Positions 39,301-53,029 of a stretch of DNA of 64,000 nucleotides are shown here, piece after piece (within the stretch, counting starts at the first letter, position 1; every line of letters starts with the position of its first letter). The notes under the pieces are model-generated. The model was given only the letters and a program-made list of their open reading frames with translations, searched no databases and was not told the DNA's origin. The stretch comes from Cololabis saira (taxonomy: Eukaryota; Chordata; Actinopteri; Beloniformes; Belonidae), in assembly GCF_033807715.1 (NCBI RefSeq), contig NC_084587.1, positions 17,342,017-17,406,016 of the forward strand, read 5' to 3'. The position numbers were made by a program, and so were the translations under genes.

Positions 39301-42300
39301 AGGAGCACGTCGTGCATGCTGTCCGTTTTCTGTGGGAGGTACAAGAAAAACAAAGACCAGCCTCAATAGACCATTTAAAAACACCCAAGTACAAAGCAAG
39401 GATTACTGTTCAACCTTGATTTGTTCAAAGTATGACTCATATTTCTGAAAGATGAAACACTCTGACAGACAAGCCCTTCCCTCCCCAGCTCCACCGCCCC
39501 TGACTGATGCAAGTCTGGATGTGTGTCGCTCGGCGTTCAGGGCCACAGTGTTACGCTGCGTTGCACAGGTACGCCGGCTCTATCCATCAGCGTCCTGGAA
39601 CCTGGCAGGCAGAGCAATGTTCAACATAACATTGCTGTGATGGATCTACTCCTCAGAACCTCACACAGTGTTCACGGAGAGCTGCCAAGCCAGCTCTGAC
39701 CACGACCTCTTCAGATGTGAGACACATCCACCGGCCCAGAGGGAGAGGGTGGGTGTCGCAAAATATCCACAGCTGCAAGAGCTGATCTGAGAACAGAAGT
39801 GTGGGCTTAGTGTGACAAAAGAGGGCGACAAAAAGTGCTTATCCTGCACGGAGCTGAACAGTAACGATGTTATCTGCCACCCATTAAACCTCATTGATAT
39901 CTAGATAAATGCTCTCACTTTCTAATCAAATACATTGTTGTGCAAAGACGGCATCTCCTCTTTTTATCCTAGTTTTGTGTGAAAACAGTCTGGATAAACA
40001 TGATTTGCACCAGTGCCTTTCCTCACGTAACAGAAAATAAAAAACACTAAGTACCCCCTTACTACTTCAATAGGATTAAAAAGGGTATATTGCTGCCAGC
40101 TGCTGCTAAGCCTGAGCCCTTCAGACCCTACAGGTCCCTCTGAGCATGTCCAGGTTTACATCACGGGACTAGAAGAAGTCGGACAAGTACGGTTTGGTTG
40201 GAAGGGACGATGAGGCCAGATGAAAGTCTCTCTGTCTGAATATAACTGAGGCAAGATGGAGATTCGCAAAACTGCATCCAGACAAACTACAAGGAATAAA
40301 GTCCTATGCACGCCTGATTATTTGGGGTGTATTTTGCAGACACAGGCACCTGGGCACCTTGCAGTGGCTGGGTTTACCACAAACCCCTAAAAACCAGAAT
40401 TTTCCCGAGTCAAAAGTAAGGCCACCTATTCCGACACCGGAAGCTCGGTCGAAATGGACTCATGCAGCTGGACAAGGATGTGGAGCTCACCGGCGGATCT
40501 GCGAATACTCGCAAGAAACCGATAGTTACAAGAAGTTATTGAATCATGGGGGTATTTTGTATTGCCCACATATTTTTCTTTTAGTTTGTTTTTTTAAGCT
40601 TCAAATGTTTAATAATTGTTAAATAAATAATGGCACAGTGAAAAAGGTTTTTTCTTATTTTGTCTGAAATTTTTACACACACACACTTTTGTACATGATT
40701 GTATGACTTCAACAACAAAGTTCAATCAGGAGCTTTGTTTTTAACAAAAATAATTTCAACATGGAAGTTTTTATTGCATAAGACTGTTATGAGGTCAATG
40801 TCATCATCTGGATCAAAAACATTTTAAGAATGTTCATGCAGAGTATGATCACACTGAGACTCCGGAGAGCTTTAATCTGTTTCATCCTTCATCATTTTTC
40901 ATTATATCTTGCCCACGTTGCCAGACCCTGCCAATCAAGCGATGACTAATTGACCTCCTGGTATTCCCCCACCGTCCCCCTGGCAGACACAGCGAAGTAA
41001 ATGCGTACCTTGACCTCCACGTGGGCCATGAGCACCCCGAAGCTTGTGAGATGGGTGCAGGAGCAGCTGGTGTGTGTGCGGTTGGTGGCGAGCAGACGAC
41101 AGTCCTGCGTAGACCAGAATCCCGTCATGGTGCGCTTGGAGTAGCTCCAGAAAGAGCAGTTGGGATTGAAGTTCTTTTCCGAATGCTGGGGGAAGAGGGA
41201 AACGGTGATCAGGAGATACCCAGACAGACGGGACGACGCTGAGAGACCAAAAGCAAAAAAAACCCCGATGGCAGAGAATAGATACTCTGCCATGGGGAGG
41301 TGGGAGTGCCTGAGGAGCCCCAAAAAAGAAGAAAAGTGAGAAACCGGTGGGAGGCAACGTTGGAGAAATGATGGAGAGGAAGAAACACAAGAGAGGGATT
41401 CAAGCACACACGGCAAGAAAAACAACAAACAGAAGGGACAGAATGCGAAACTGCAGAAACAAATAAACATGGCAGCCGTGGCAGGAGGTGACGGCACTCT
41501 GGCCGCTCGCTGAAGTGCACGAGCGGCCCGTGTTGTGCAAACTGACGAAGCTGTGTTTGTTAGGTTTGCAAAGTTACTCTCAAAAAGAGCAAGTGCTGAT
41601 TCTTCCACTGCCAACAAGCTGGGTCACAAACTGGATCCACATTTGCTCGTTGGATGAGAAACGCTGCCCATCCTAATTGATACAATATGAGGCAATATGG
41701 AGTTCAGTCTGTCGCGGCAATGCCAGGACTTTTCTTACGCCATTTACATTTTTTTTTAAAGCCAGTTGCAGCTTCAAAATAGATCAAAATAGATTCCTTT
41801 TCAAAGCGATGACCTGACCAGGAATTAGAACAAAATCAATAAATATTAAATCTGCTGATGAGCTGAAGCAAGATTACAACAGGGGATCTCCAGGAAGTAG
41901 CACTGAACTCCTCATTTTTGTACCTTAAAACTTATTCATGCGTGAAACATTTTAGATAATCACTTTCCGCTTTAGTTTTAAAGGTTTCATGAGGAGAGTT
42001 TACAGGTATTTTAACAACTGAATACAGGTTAATTGCATTTGTTAGTTCTCGTCAAACGGAGCAGATGAGAGGTCTGAAGTTGGCTTTCGGCAGCTGTTTG
42101 ATGCCTCGACTACCAATATGGAGTCCAAAGAGATCCCAATGAAAATGGAGGAAAAAAAACCCGACCTGAATCTAAAATACAGGGAGAAAAAAACCCCTGA
42201 GGTGTGGCCAAATCAACAGGTCGGTACGTCCATAAAATAAAAAGAAGACAAGAAACAAGAACATCAGTACTTTCAGTTTTGAAAATATGGGACTGACTTA

Positions 42301-45300
42301 CGGACAAAAAAATATAGGATGAAAGAATAATATCAACAATGGAATACAGAACACACAACCTTTAGTCTGGCCTTTTGAGTAATTAGATAGAATAGAATTA
42401 AATAGAAAAGAAGAATTAGTCATTAGAAAAACAAAACAAGCCATTAGACAAAAATGAAAAACAAGGTGAATTTTTCTGTAATTCTGTTTCGTTGCAGTTA
42501 GTTCTACGTGTTCATCTTAGTTTTTATTCAGTTTACATTGTATAAAAATCTTTAATTTTAGTCTTCGTTAACTATCCTAACTCTACACAGGATCGCGACG
42601 TACCGATGCATCTCCAAGTCTGTGAAAATAATTCTCTAAAAAAAACTCTAAAAAAAGAGTCGCATCTTTCTTTTTAAAAACTGCACTTTTGGCACACGGC
42701 AAGTGTATGATTTAACTTGGTTGTGGTCCTCGTTCTGCAAGGCGCTGTAAGTTTACACGTTGATTGATACACTTAGATCATTTTATTTCCATTGTGGAGG
42801 TTTATAAAAGGTGAAATCCTAAAAACTATTCTAGAAAACACTTAGAGAACAGAGCTCCAGTATTAAAAACAAAAGAGGTCATATTATGAGAATCATAACA
42901 TGAATTGGTTGTATGGGTAATAATTCATTATTAAAGAACAAAGATCTTAATTTTACCAGGTAAATCTGGTACGCTCTCTGGCTTTCACTTACAAACATTA
43001 TAGAAACAGGAAACTTCCCTTTCTTAAGACAGCACATATTGATTGTGATCAGCGCCAGGAAGACAAATATTTCATATATACCCCTTTCAGTAGAAAAATG
43101 GAGAGGTTAACTGGACTTCCATTAGCGTCATCATCACATTTTCCAACCCAGGAGGGCAGAAGGAAAAGTGGACGGTAATCACTGACCCTCTCCGTCTGTT
43201 GAGGTGCACTCAGGAACGTAGGACTTATTGTACATTTCACCATCATTAACAGAGCTGCGGTAGATCTATCGTGATAAACTTGACCCTGAAAGAGAGTTGG
43301 CGGCTCTGCTGAGGCGACAAACACACCCTGCAGCTTCTCCTGTCACCTCCCCGGCACATGTTGTTATGGCACTTATTAGCAATAAGTTACTGATGAGTCT
43401 TTCACAATGAAAGCCACATTTACTCTCCCCATTGTTGTAAACTATCGCATTCCATTTTTCAACTGAGATTTTCGATCATTACCGGACGTGAAGCAGTCCC
43501 AGCATCTGTGGTCATTGTGATCTTGAATGCGGCTGTGATGCTCATCTATAATGCTGAGTGAAGGATGCTCTGGCAAAGCTGAAGGACTAGTGTAATGGAA
43601 AAAGTAAGAGAGTGTGTCCGGGGACCACAAACGTTTCCTGCTTTGTAAACATCTCGATTTCTGTGTCAGGAAAAGTCCTCTTCTTCGTCTTCTGAAACAG
43701 AATCTACAATTGCATCGATTCTCTGCAAAACATTCACAGGTCAGTAGCTTTATTTCTGTGCATCGGCAGGTCGCAAGGTGCTCTCGCTGATCATTTAGGA
43801 TTGAATGCGGGCAAAGCCAGGCCATACTAGACTGACAGACGCACACAAACGTCCTGACGGAGTTTCATTTGTAACGGGAACTTTATCTGATGACGAGGAG
43901 AATGTTATAATTCACAATATTTTATATTGCAGCATTTTCAGCTTCATTCTGTGCAATCTTTTATAAATGGGATCCCTTACCGCACCCATTTCCAGACACC
44001 CCTAGTTTATGTACTTCCCTCCCCGTTTGTGGCATCCGCCTCTAACATCTAGTTCCTGATTAAGACAAACTCATGAAAAACAAGTTATAACTCTGCAACG
44101 GTGCATTACGGAATTTCCTGAGGTACAATTAAATTCCTGTGACAGGCTTTGCTCAAAAATACCACAGGAAGATCAATACAAGAGCGCTCTTATTGAGCAT
44201 GTGTCTACACCTCCGGGACCAGCAGATGGTTTGACGCGGGTGGAGTCAGCGACTCAGGATTACTTCGCTCCCTGTCCAGAAAGTTGTCACAGCTTTGCGT
44301 AACCCACTTCTAACATGAAAGGTTTTTGTTATGTTGGGGTTTTAAGCTGATCGCCACTTCAGGAATTCAAATATATGTCAATAAAAAAGTGCAGATGACT
44401 GAAAATTACTTTTCTTAAAATATCTCCCCTTTAAATGATTGTTACTTCCACACAGGAGATTTTTAAATATGCATCCAGACAGTAATTGTTGCTGCAAATG
44501 TTAAAGGGGACCTATTATGAAAAACACGTTTTCTCTTGCTTTAACATATATAAAGTGGTCTCCCCTCAGCCTGCCAACTCAGAGAAGGAGGAAAGCAACC
44601 AAATTCTGCAGTGTCTGTACAGCCGCCCGGATGAGCCGTCCAGTGTGATGTGGCTTCTACGAGCCGTTCAGATTCTGCTCCCTTTTGTTACGTAACGAAA
44701 ATGCGATTTACATAGTTTGGCCTCCGATGCGTGAAACCACGCCCACAACTAACTCCGTCAGCCGGAGCTTCCACCATTTTTTCGTAGTGCTGTATCCCGT
44801 CATTCAGGCAGCCAATCAGCATAGAGCCTCATTATCATAGCCCCGCCCACTCAGAATCCTGCATATATAATGAGGTTAGAGACTGGGAGGCTACAGACAT
44901 GGCTCAGAGGCTGAATTTCTAATTTATTTAGCAAAAACAATCAAAAGCTTGTTTTTAAGACATTTAAGGCCTGTTTAAAATAGGTATTAGATGCCATAAT
45001 AGGTCCCCTTTAAAATAATGTAATTCCATTTTAAAATATCAGTTTCAACGTCATTTGCAGGAATGTTATTTTTGGAGTGCTGTCCGGCTCTCATGGTCTC
45101 TGGTCCCCACTATCAGCAAAAACCATCCAATGTCCCCCTGAACGCTTGGGTTCAGCATCTCATGCGACACAGCCCACAACGCTAGTTTCATCTTTACTAG
45201 GGTTTTTTTTGTAGCTACAGTGCAGGAACAATTATGATACCCAGATAGTAGACACCTTTGGGCCTTTCTTGGCACTCATGGTGTGGCTAAGGTCGCGGCA

Positions 45301-48300
45301 AGTGTTGTGTCAGCCAGACATGTCCCAGAGTTCATGGACTGGACCAAACTCAGGCTTTGGGATGTGTCGTTCAGGAGCCACTTTGGATATGGGTTACGTC
45401 AAGTGCTGTGAGAGCCAGGTGTGGTCCCAAAGAAAAAGAAATGTCTCGTGTCTGGTGGATATGTGGCGGAGTTTCAGCAGACGCGTGGCGTGATTGATGC
45501 CAGTCAAAGTCAAATTAGGGCCACAGAAACTTCCAGATGTGATGACAGAAGACCTGAGGACAAGTAGATCCTGGCCAGTGTTGTCAAACCAATCTCCACT
45601 CACTGTGGGGGGCACCTCTTAGCCAAAACCTCAGAAAAATTACTTTTGGTCACTTTAAAGGAGCTTGAGGCCGGATTGAGACAGGATTTATGAAACAAAT
45701 CCGTATACATTTTAAGTTTTCTAGTAATAATGTCAGATGAAGCGTTCCAAACCCAAAAGAATGAGCCCTCTAGTGTATCTCTCCTTTGCCTTGTGCTGCA
45801 AAATGTGCTGCAATTCGGCCCCGAATTTCCCGCGCTGGGCTGCGGATGTGACGTCACATGACGCTGCATGTGCGTTCTCCCCGTTCTCCCGTGCCGGCTT
45901 CACTGTTGGCTGCAGTACCCCCAACGGCCGTCGTGGTGAAGGGTGGCGCTAGAGAGTCTCATTTCTTAAAAGGAGCCTCATGCTCCTTTAAGACAGGAAT
46001 CTAATCACCAAATTAAAAAAGATAAAGAAACGCACTCTTCTTCATAAATATGAATGCTTCATTTTTGAAAAGATGTGGTTTGAAGGAATAATGAATTTCC
46101 CACTCCATATGTCCTTTTAAACGAGACAATGTTGATACCAGACCTATACTTAAATCTCTGTCTCATTACTTTGTGCTGTACGTACCTGCAGGTGTTTGAC
46201 AGTGAAGACCACGGGCTCTGACAGGTAAACCTTATTGCTCTCCTTGTTAATGGACGCCGTGATGACCGGGGAGTTGACAATGACAGAGTAATTCGGATAG
46301 ACCGCCTCGCCGCTCAGTCTGACGCTGGCGTTCTCCGTGGGCAGGTACGCGCCCAGGTTCCTGTACAGCACGAACACCATCCTGATCTCGCCTGCAGGGA
46401 GAGACGCGCAAAAAGACACACTTCAGGACCGCCGGCTCAAACCACCGGGAGAGAAAGAATCAAGGTCCGAGAAGAGCAAGAGGAGACATTTGTGGAGAGA
46501 AAACTACTGCAAGTCAGCTTGAAAGGCGGGAGGGGAGAGAGAGTCGGAAGGTCATGAACCCCTCAGAGAGTGTCTGTACCGTTTCTGCCGTGCTGCTTGA
46601 GAGTGCTAGCCGACAGCTGGATGGAGTTTCCATGTTGTTCAGACTGAGGGAATGTCAGGTCTGCAAGGTTCCCATCCGTGCTCAGTCTGGCCACCTCCAG
46701 CTCTGAAACACACACACGCACACGCACACGCACACGCACACACACACACACACACACATCATAACGTCAAACTGCAGCAATGCGCATTACATCAGATTGG
46801 CTTTGCAGATTCTCGTAACAACCCAGATTTCTCACTAAATGTTTAACAGAAGAACAAAGGCATTAATTCTAAAACAGTTGCTATTCTCCTTTAAGGAAGT
46901 AAAAAAATAAATAAAACTGACATGCATTACTGAAATAATGAGAATTTCTATCCTAAAAAGGGTAACAATGTCTCCAAGCAACTGCTTCTACACATCAAGG
47001 TAGATTCTTCTGCCTCCCCCTTTATTGTAGGAATCTAATTTCACAATCCAAATTCGTTAGCACGTTCCCGATTACAGCTGTGTAATGTGTTTGATAAAGT
47101 TTCTAATTAAGAACTAATTATACCTTTGGTGTATCACTATCTCGCGCTTCTGAGTGATTCGGGGACTCAGACTGCTGCTTTCAAGCTGAAAACGGCTCCC
47201 CGATCGCACAAACAAGCCGGCGACACCTCCGATCGGAAACGAGCGCGCGGCGGGAGGAGGCGAAATTGGGTAAGAGGTGGGAAAAGAAAGGGAGTTGAAG
47301 AGGTCAGGGAGCAGGAGTGCAATGGGAGAGGTTGAAAAAGACGAGAGCTGTCAGAGAAGCGCGGCGGAGGAGATGGAAAATGAGCAGATGCGATGAAAGG
47401 AGAGGACTGGAGTGGAGACAGATGGGGGGAAATGGTATATTTCGCTGAGCGTAATAGACGGGGATGTATAGTGAAGGTATAGAAAAGAGGAAATGGAGGC
47501 AGAGGGGACGTAAACACAGACGGTGATGCACAAGCATCAGCGGAGGGGAAGAAAGCGCCCCTTCCACGTGTACATCATCCAAAACGAAACATCCGAGCCA
47601 CACGCACTTGAACATTTACACTCACACCAATACACATCAGCGGGATATCAAAACACACCGAGTCTGATCTAATTAAAGCATCCCTGTAATGACAATCCTC
47701 CTCCCGAGGAACACACTTGTTCATTATCGTTACCACACGCGCATGCTGTTAACGCTGTGTTATCCCTCCAAATCACTGTTTTGCTTCTAATAATAACACT
47801 ATTTGTTCTACTGCACCTCTGAGCCACGCGCGCAATCAAGTGCAATAATATCCCTCATCATAGCTGCGGCAGTGTCTCTGGAAGTTTGTCAGGTAATTTG
47901 CTGTCGTCACTCACTGTCGTCGGGATTGGGGAGGGGGGGATGCTTAAACAGTGCGAGGAATACTGGAGAAGAAGAAGGAATGAGGATGAAGTGAGTAGGG
48001 AGGAGGAGGAGGAGGAGGCTGCATGGGGCCGGTTATGAATACAGGGGAGAGATAATCGCGGTGGATCTTCCCACTGGATTAGCTGGAAGGGAAGATTAAC
48101 GGCACAAAAAGAGGAAGAATGTGGAGACAAAAAAAAAAATACAAAAATCTCCACAAAAAGAAAAAAAACAAGCGATGACTTCCTGTTTGAAGTTCCTAGC
48201 CCACATCTCGATAACAGTTTATGTAACCACATTCATGTGGCGCTATCAGGAGGAAAAATAATTGGAGGCGATACAAGCCTGGAATTATGGAAGTTGAATT

Positions 48301-51300
48301 TGTGCCGGATGTCGGCTCGCGGACTAAACTGTTTGTGCTGGAAGTGAATCCAGAATACGGTCGGGCAAACATGACTCCCCTCTCATCTCACCCAGAAACT
48401 GCTGTCTGTCTGTCCCAGCAGTTCACTAAACTCAGATGAACAACGTATAACTTCTCAACATACAAATCGGGGTGTGACGGTACACAGAAGTCACGGTTAG
48501 GTACAAGCTCAATGGGGAAAAAAGAAAGGTAGAAAATAATATTTTGGTCCTTTAATTTTGAAATATTTTCACATCCAACAATGGCTTATTGGTCATAAGT
48601 CTTAGTGAAGCAGTTCAGTTATGCTGCAGTGGAAAACAGAAAACCGAACATAAAGTAGGGGTTTAACATTTCAACAAGTCCACTGTTATTTTGTATTGTT
48701 TTATTCTTCCTGGTTTGGGTTCAGTTTATCTTACACATTAGAGAGAAGAAAAACATTAACATTTCCATTATTCTGTCTGGAATTTATATTATTTGAAAAG
48801 ATAACGTTCCTTTCTTTCAGATATTTGATCAACAAATATTATTTCAAAAGCAAGTGTTATTTAACCTATTTAAAACAAGCATAAAAATATGGTTTGTGTA
48901 GTTCAGTTTGATTTCTTTTATAAAAAAAGACGGGGAATGAATTGTCCAATCACATTAGATTGAAAAAAACAACATACGAGTCACAATACTGATCACTGAT
49001 TCGTTGCTGATAACTGAGTTTCTGGGACGAACACGACTGCGTCCCTTTACAAATCGAATTCAAACCAATTAAAATGAGATCCTCAGGTCACGTGCTTATC
49101 AAATGTTCGAGAGCTTACACTGGATTCTTACTTCCGGAAGTAAATAAAATAAAATAAAAAACATTTTGGAATTAAATAAATATTTAAACAACATTTCATT
49201 ATTAACAGTCACCCACAGACTGAAATAACACCTTCTTTTAATCATTATTTGCATCTTACATGTTTTTTCTTTTTCTTTTATTCTTCTTCTCTTGATTTGA
49301 TGGGGGCAGCGCCCTCTACCGACCAGCCGCCACTGCTATCTGCGATATGGTTTCTATCCTGTCCAAACATGCATCCACGTGGCGTGGGCACCTCACAGTA
49401 ATCGAGTCAACCGTGAATTCCCCTGTATGTCAGCGTTCTCCAGAGGCGCGTGCAACTCCATCTGTCTGACGGCTAAAGCTCGGCTGATTCCGGGTCACGC
49501 GACGGCACGATGAAGTGGCGGCACGCCGACAAATCTGCATCAGAATGGCTGAAGAAATGAACGAGACGAGGTTTTGGAATGCTAGACCTTCAGCTGAAAC
49601 GCCGTCTCCCGGACTCTTATCTGACTCTTATCGCCCGTCTTTGATGGGGAAAACTGCAGTAATGTAGTCACCATGCTGTGTCGCTTAAGTAGCTGCAGTT
49701 TCATTGCTTATTGATGTGAAAGTGAGGAAAAAAAACCCTCAGAGCACCATTTGACATTCTACTGCCACCATCGCCCTGAAGCATGCACTCATCCTTGTCT
49801 TCTTCTTTTTATATTATCTTTCATTTTCTCCCTTCTCAATGCTCCTCCTTGGTTTCTTTTCATCTGTGACTGAGTAGCATACAAGCACACTGAGTTTCTA
49901 CAAATGGGGGAACGATGTAGGGCAAATCTGAAAGTACCAAATCACGTATTTGAGACGGGACGATGACCCAGGGGGAGCGTTTCAGTGCAAAAGAACTGAT
50001 ATGTATCATCATCTACGGCTACGAAAATAAAGGAGGCAGTCCAGTAAAAGTCTGTGGAGCCATGGCTCTGTGACGAGGTGATCACACGAAAAAAAAGGAC
50101 ATGATGGAGGGAAGAGAAAGAAAAGGAGGGTGATGTGCACAATGCTATAATAACTAGCTTTGTTCTGCTTTCTCAATTCTGCCTCCAAGCAAAGAGGAAA
50201 AAAAACAAAAAACATGGAAAAATAAATAAATAAAAAACATTGTCTTTGGCAAACAGCTCATGCGAGCCTCAAGGCCAATCTGTATCCTGTATTCTGTTAG
50301 ATGAGCATCTCTGGGGATTTGACCCTTTACGATATCTTCATGACGACCTCCATCCGACAGCTCTGCGCCTTCACTTTACATAATAAAGCAACGCATGCAC
50401 ACTTTTAAAGAGGCCATATTATGCTTTTAATTTTTTTTTTCTTTAATTCACTTAGTTGTAATGCTTTTTCATGTGTGCAAAAGGTCTGCAGAACCACACA
50501 AAGCCTTAAACTAAGGAGGAACCCGCTTCTGAAACACCTTGTTTGTAGTTTATATTATCTCTATTTCTTCACAGCATCATCAGAGAACATATTTTCATGA
50601 TTGCTATATAATGGCTAGTCCGGCTTCAAACAAAGGCTGCGTCCAGCGGCGATGTTTTTGACCACTGCAGCCTTGCACAGACAGGAGCTAGAAAAATGGA
50701 TGATCCTTCACGGAAGTGCTGCTCTAACGGCCTGCAGAGTTGTTATCAATAATGTATTTCTTTTCTGCATGAAAACAAATAAGCTACTTTAGCTGAACCC
50801 ATAACAGCATCATAAACCTGTATATGTGCATATTACTGGTTTTTCCAATACATGTAGGAATATCTACATGCTCTTTTACGGATGTTACCAAAATAAAAGA
50901 CTGTTACACTAAAATATGTGTACTTGAGGTGCAAGTTATTGTGTGGTGTGATATATGTGGTCAGTTGTATTAAACAGCAATATCATAATAAAAAACAACA
51001 AAATGGATTATTGGGGGACCAGAAAAAAACACAGATAGTGCACTCTCGGAACGCTAAATTATTTTGCAATAAAAACATAATAATACATTAGGAAGCTAAC
51101 TCTAGATCCTCAATGTGGGTTTAGCTTATGAAGGAATGTTTTTATTTAATTTTAAATAAGTTCAACAGTGTGCAGGAGCTCATTTCGAAACCTAAAATTG
51201 CAGAAACTAAACCAAACAACTGCAAAAACAGCAGGACACATTTGAACCTCAACAAAAAGTGCCAAGAGCTTCAAATGGGCCACTAGCAGCTGGAACTATG

Positions 51301-52938
51301 TATGTATATATATATATACACATACATTTCTCTATATATACATATATTTAAATTTATATATGAATTTATGGCCTGTTATTACACACATGTCATTGAGTTT
51401 TGTTTCCTCTGTTTTGCTCTGCCTTCCTGCAGAATATCAACTAATTAGTCACGCTATTAGTGACTCATTTTTTTAACGGCACTGTTTTCGTTCACCTTGA
51501 TGCCACATGTCCCGCGTTTGTTTATTTTGTATCACTCTCCCCTGTTACCGTGCGAGGAACCGGTCAAATCACACACCTGCCCGTTTCTCTCCGGCGGGAA
51601 GGCGTGTCCACCGTCATTTATCCGTACGATACTTATCATATGTCCTCATTATTCTTGACAAACTGCAAATTAATAAGAAATACTCTGGTGTCCAGTTTAC
51701 ATCATAAAACACCAACAGATTTATCTGATGTCAATTTTGTGTCTTATTTGGATCACAATCCTAGCACTGTTTATTTTTAGTTATTAAAAAAAAGGGATTT
51801 AAATACAAGAACCACATCCTTACCAAAATGGGAGTAAATATAAATATTGCCCTGTAACTACTTAATCAGAGTAAGTATCGTCCTGCCGTTTCACAGCAAC
51901 AACCACCGTGGTTTTTAAATCCTAGTGGGTATCTTTATAAGAAAAATACCACAGACACAACATGTTTTTAACCGTACCATTAAGTATTTAACTAAATTAC
52001 CCCTGTGATTATGATGATTATTATCTGAATGAGTTCATCAGTTTCTCACACTGTTGTGACGGAGCTTGGACCATTCTTCTTGTACAACGTAGCTGCAGTT
52101 CATTGAGGTTTTTGATCTTTCACTTCTGCCCGGCTATAAAGTCCTGGACTTGGACCTGGCCAGTCAAAGAGGTTGATTATTTTATTTCTAGATATTTGGA
52201 GGCACATTTGTTGAAGATCATTTAAACTCAACTTTAGCTGCTGGAGACATGGCCTCGTATCTGCTCGTAGAAAGTCCTGGTATGCAGAGGCCCAGGTCCT
52301 CCAATCATCACCCCTCCACCTCCGTGCTTCACAGTGGGTAGGAGATATTTCTGTTAAAATGCTCTGTTTTCCCAACCATGGTACTTAAGCGTTAAGGCCA
52401 AACAACTCCACTTTGGTCTCACCTGTGCGTATGACATTGTTTCAGAAGGTAGAAGTCTTGCCTTTTGTAAACCTTATTCATGCTTTCCTTCCCATCTTAG
52501 ACAAAAGCGTCTCTCTCCAGGCTGTCTGTCCCATCTGCTGTCCTGTACGGTGAAACTCAACATGCTCAGAGAGACCTGTTGGGTCCGACACGCGGCTTTT
52601 ATGCTTTTTTGTTCCTATGTTGGGGTAAATTTGCGTGGCTATGCAGTCTGAACACGACTGTCTTGAAAGTTTTCACTTGTGGATCTTTTGCACGGCAGAA
52701 AAGCAACTGAAAATCTGTTTATAACCCTTTTAGATTAATGAGCGCCTGGTCGCAACTTCCCTTCTTAAATCCTATGAAAGCAGTTACGGTATACTTAGGA
52801 TTGCCCATAAGATTTTTTTTCCTTTTCCTTTTTTCCTATTTGGTTAATTCTATGATAAATATGTTCATTCATGTTCATTCATATCTGACCTGCACCTTGT
52901 AGCAATAGTTATTTATTAATCTGCACTGTGTACATACA

Positions 52939-53029
<91 letters not shown>

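Larger units (their letters stand above)
41186..46185 (-). other. adgrl3: adgrl3 intron 3
   Basis: 5-kb intron with two different TTAA MITEs (44501-45013 and 45655-45991). 41200-44500 is AT-rich with nothing recognised. Confidence 0.8.

Noticed and set aside
41186..41617. Upstream part of the 223-codon minus-strand frame over exon 4
   Set aside because: Sequence before HSEKNF is intron: a clear CCCCAG acceptor sits at the junction and only the downstream part matches the family.
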